Positions 42,683-42,765 of a stretch of DNA of 42,765 bases are shown in pieces (within the stretch, counting starts at the first letter, position 1; every line of letters starts with the position of its first letter). The notes beneath the pieces are model-generated. The model saw nothing but the letters and a program-made list of their open reading frames with translations, was not told the DNA's origin and made no database searches. Location of the stretch: the NCBI GenBank assembly GCA_000226015.1, contig JH153470.1, forward strand, positions 1,770 to 44,534. Reading direction: 5' to 3'. The stretch comes from Mnemiopsis leidyi (lineage: Eukaryota; Ctenophora; Tentaculata; Lobata; Bolinopsidae). The position numbers and the translations under genes are program-made.

Positions 42683-42765
42683 TAAAGTTTGACGAGATTA
42701 TATCCGTCTAACGTTCTAACGAAAACGTTCAGCTTTAGCTGCGTGAGTCGGGTATCACCGCGACA

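Overview
The window looks like nuclear DNA of an invertebrate animal. It is AT-rich, its genes are split by short GT-AG introns, it holds two rhodopsin-type receptor genes, and it contains hAT, piggyBac, LTR-retroelement and LINE sequence. A HAP2/GCS1-like gamete-fusion gene fits a non-vertebrate metazoan; a cnidarian or a similar early-branching animal is a guess only. There is one assembly gap (ten Ns at 10598-10607).

Left part (1-16 kb): a virus-derived or retroelement-derived module on the minus strand, partly present twice. Read on the minus strand, the left copy is block B (6540-5298, with a 37-codon ORF), a short Cys-containing ORF, a G-like envelope glycoprotein in two frames (5006-3335), a second class-I-fusion-like glycoprotein with a furin site (2943-1651), a basic 157-aa ORF (1565-1092) and block A. 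The right copy keeps the small ORF, A, a spacer and B (14712-11807) but has no glycoprotein genes. Between the two B blocks sit an apparently intact five-exon hAT transposase gene (9894-7174) and the gap. Beyond the right copy lie a Ty3/gypsy RNase H remnant joined to a LINE-like fragment.

Middle (16-31 kb): mostly repeats. There are GGCTCGGCT-type minisatellites with a perfect palindrome, exons of an unrecognised minus-strand gene (17.2-18.4 kb), decayed ORFs, a dispersed repeat family R (four main copies and one fragment, one copy split by a zinc-ribbon ORF), three 160-bp tandem repeats running into a MITE-like element, and a piggyBac transposase with one stop and one frameshift.

Right part (31-42.8 kb): a long HAP2/GCS1-like gene on the minus strand. 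I resolve nine exons (42633-33432) with matching splice phases; its N-terminus lies beyond the window or in unresolved sequence. Its 5.2-kb intron contains two GPCR genes, one on each strand, both with single-base frame disruptions, and two GC-rich foldback elements.

All functional calls rest on motif reading without database searches. The HAP2, hAT, piggyBac, RNase H and GPCR calls are the best supported. The identity of the glycoprotein module as a retroelement is inference.
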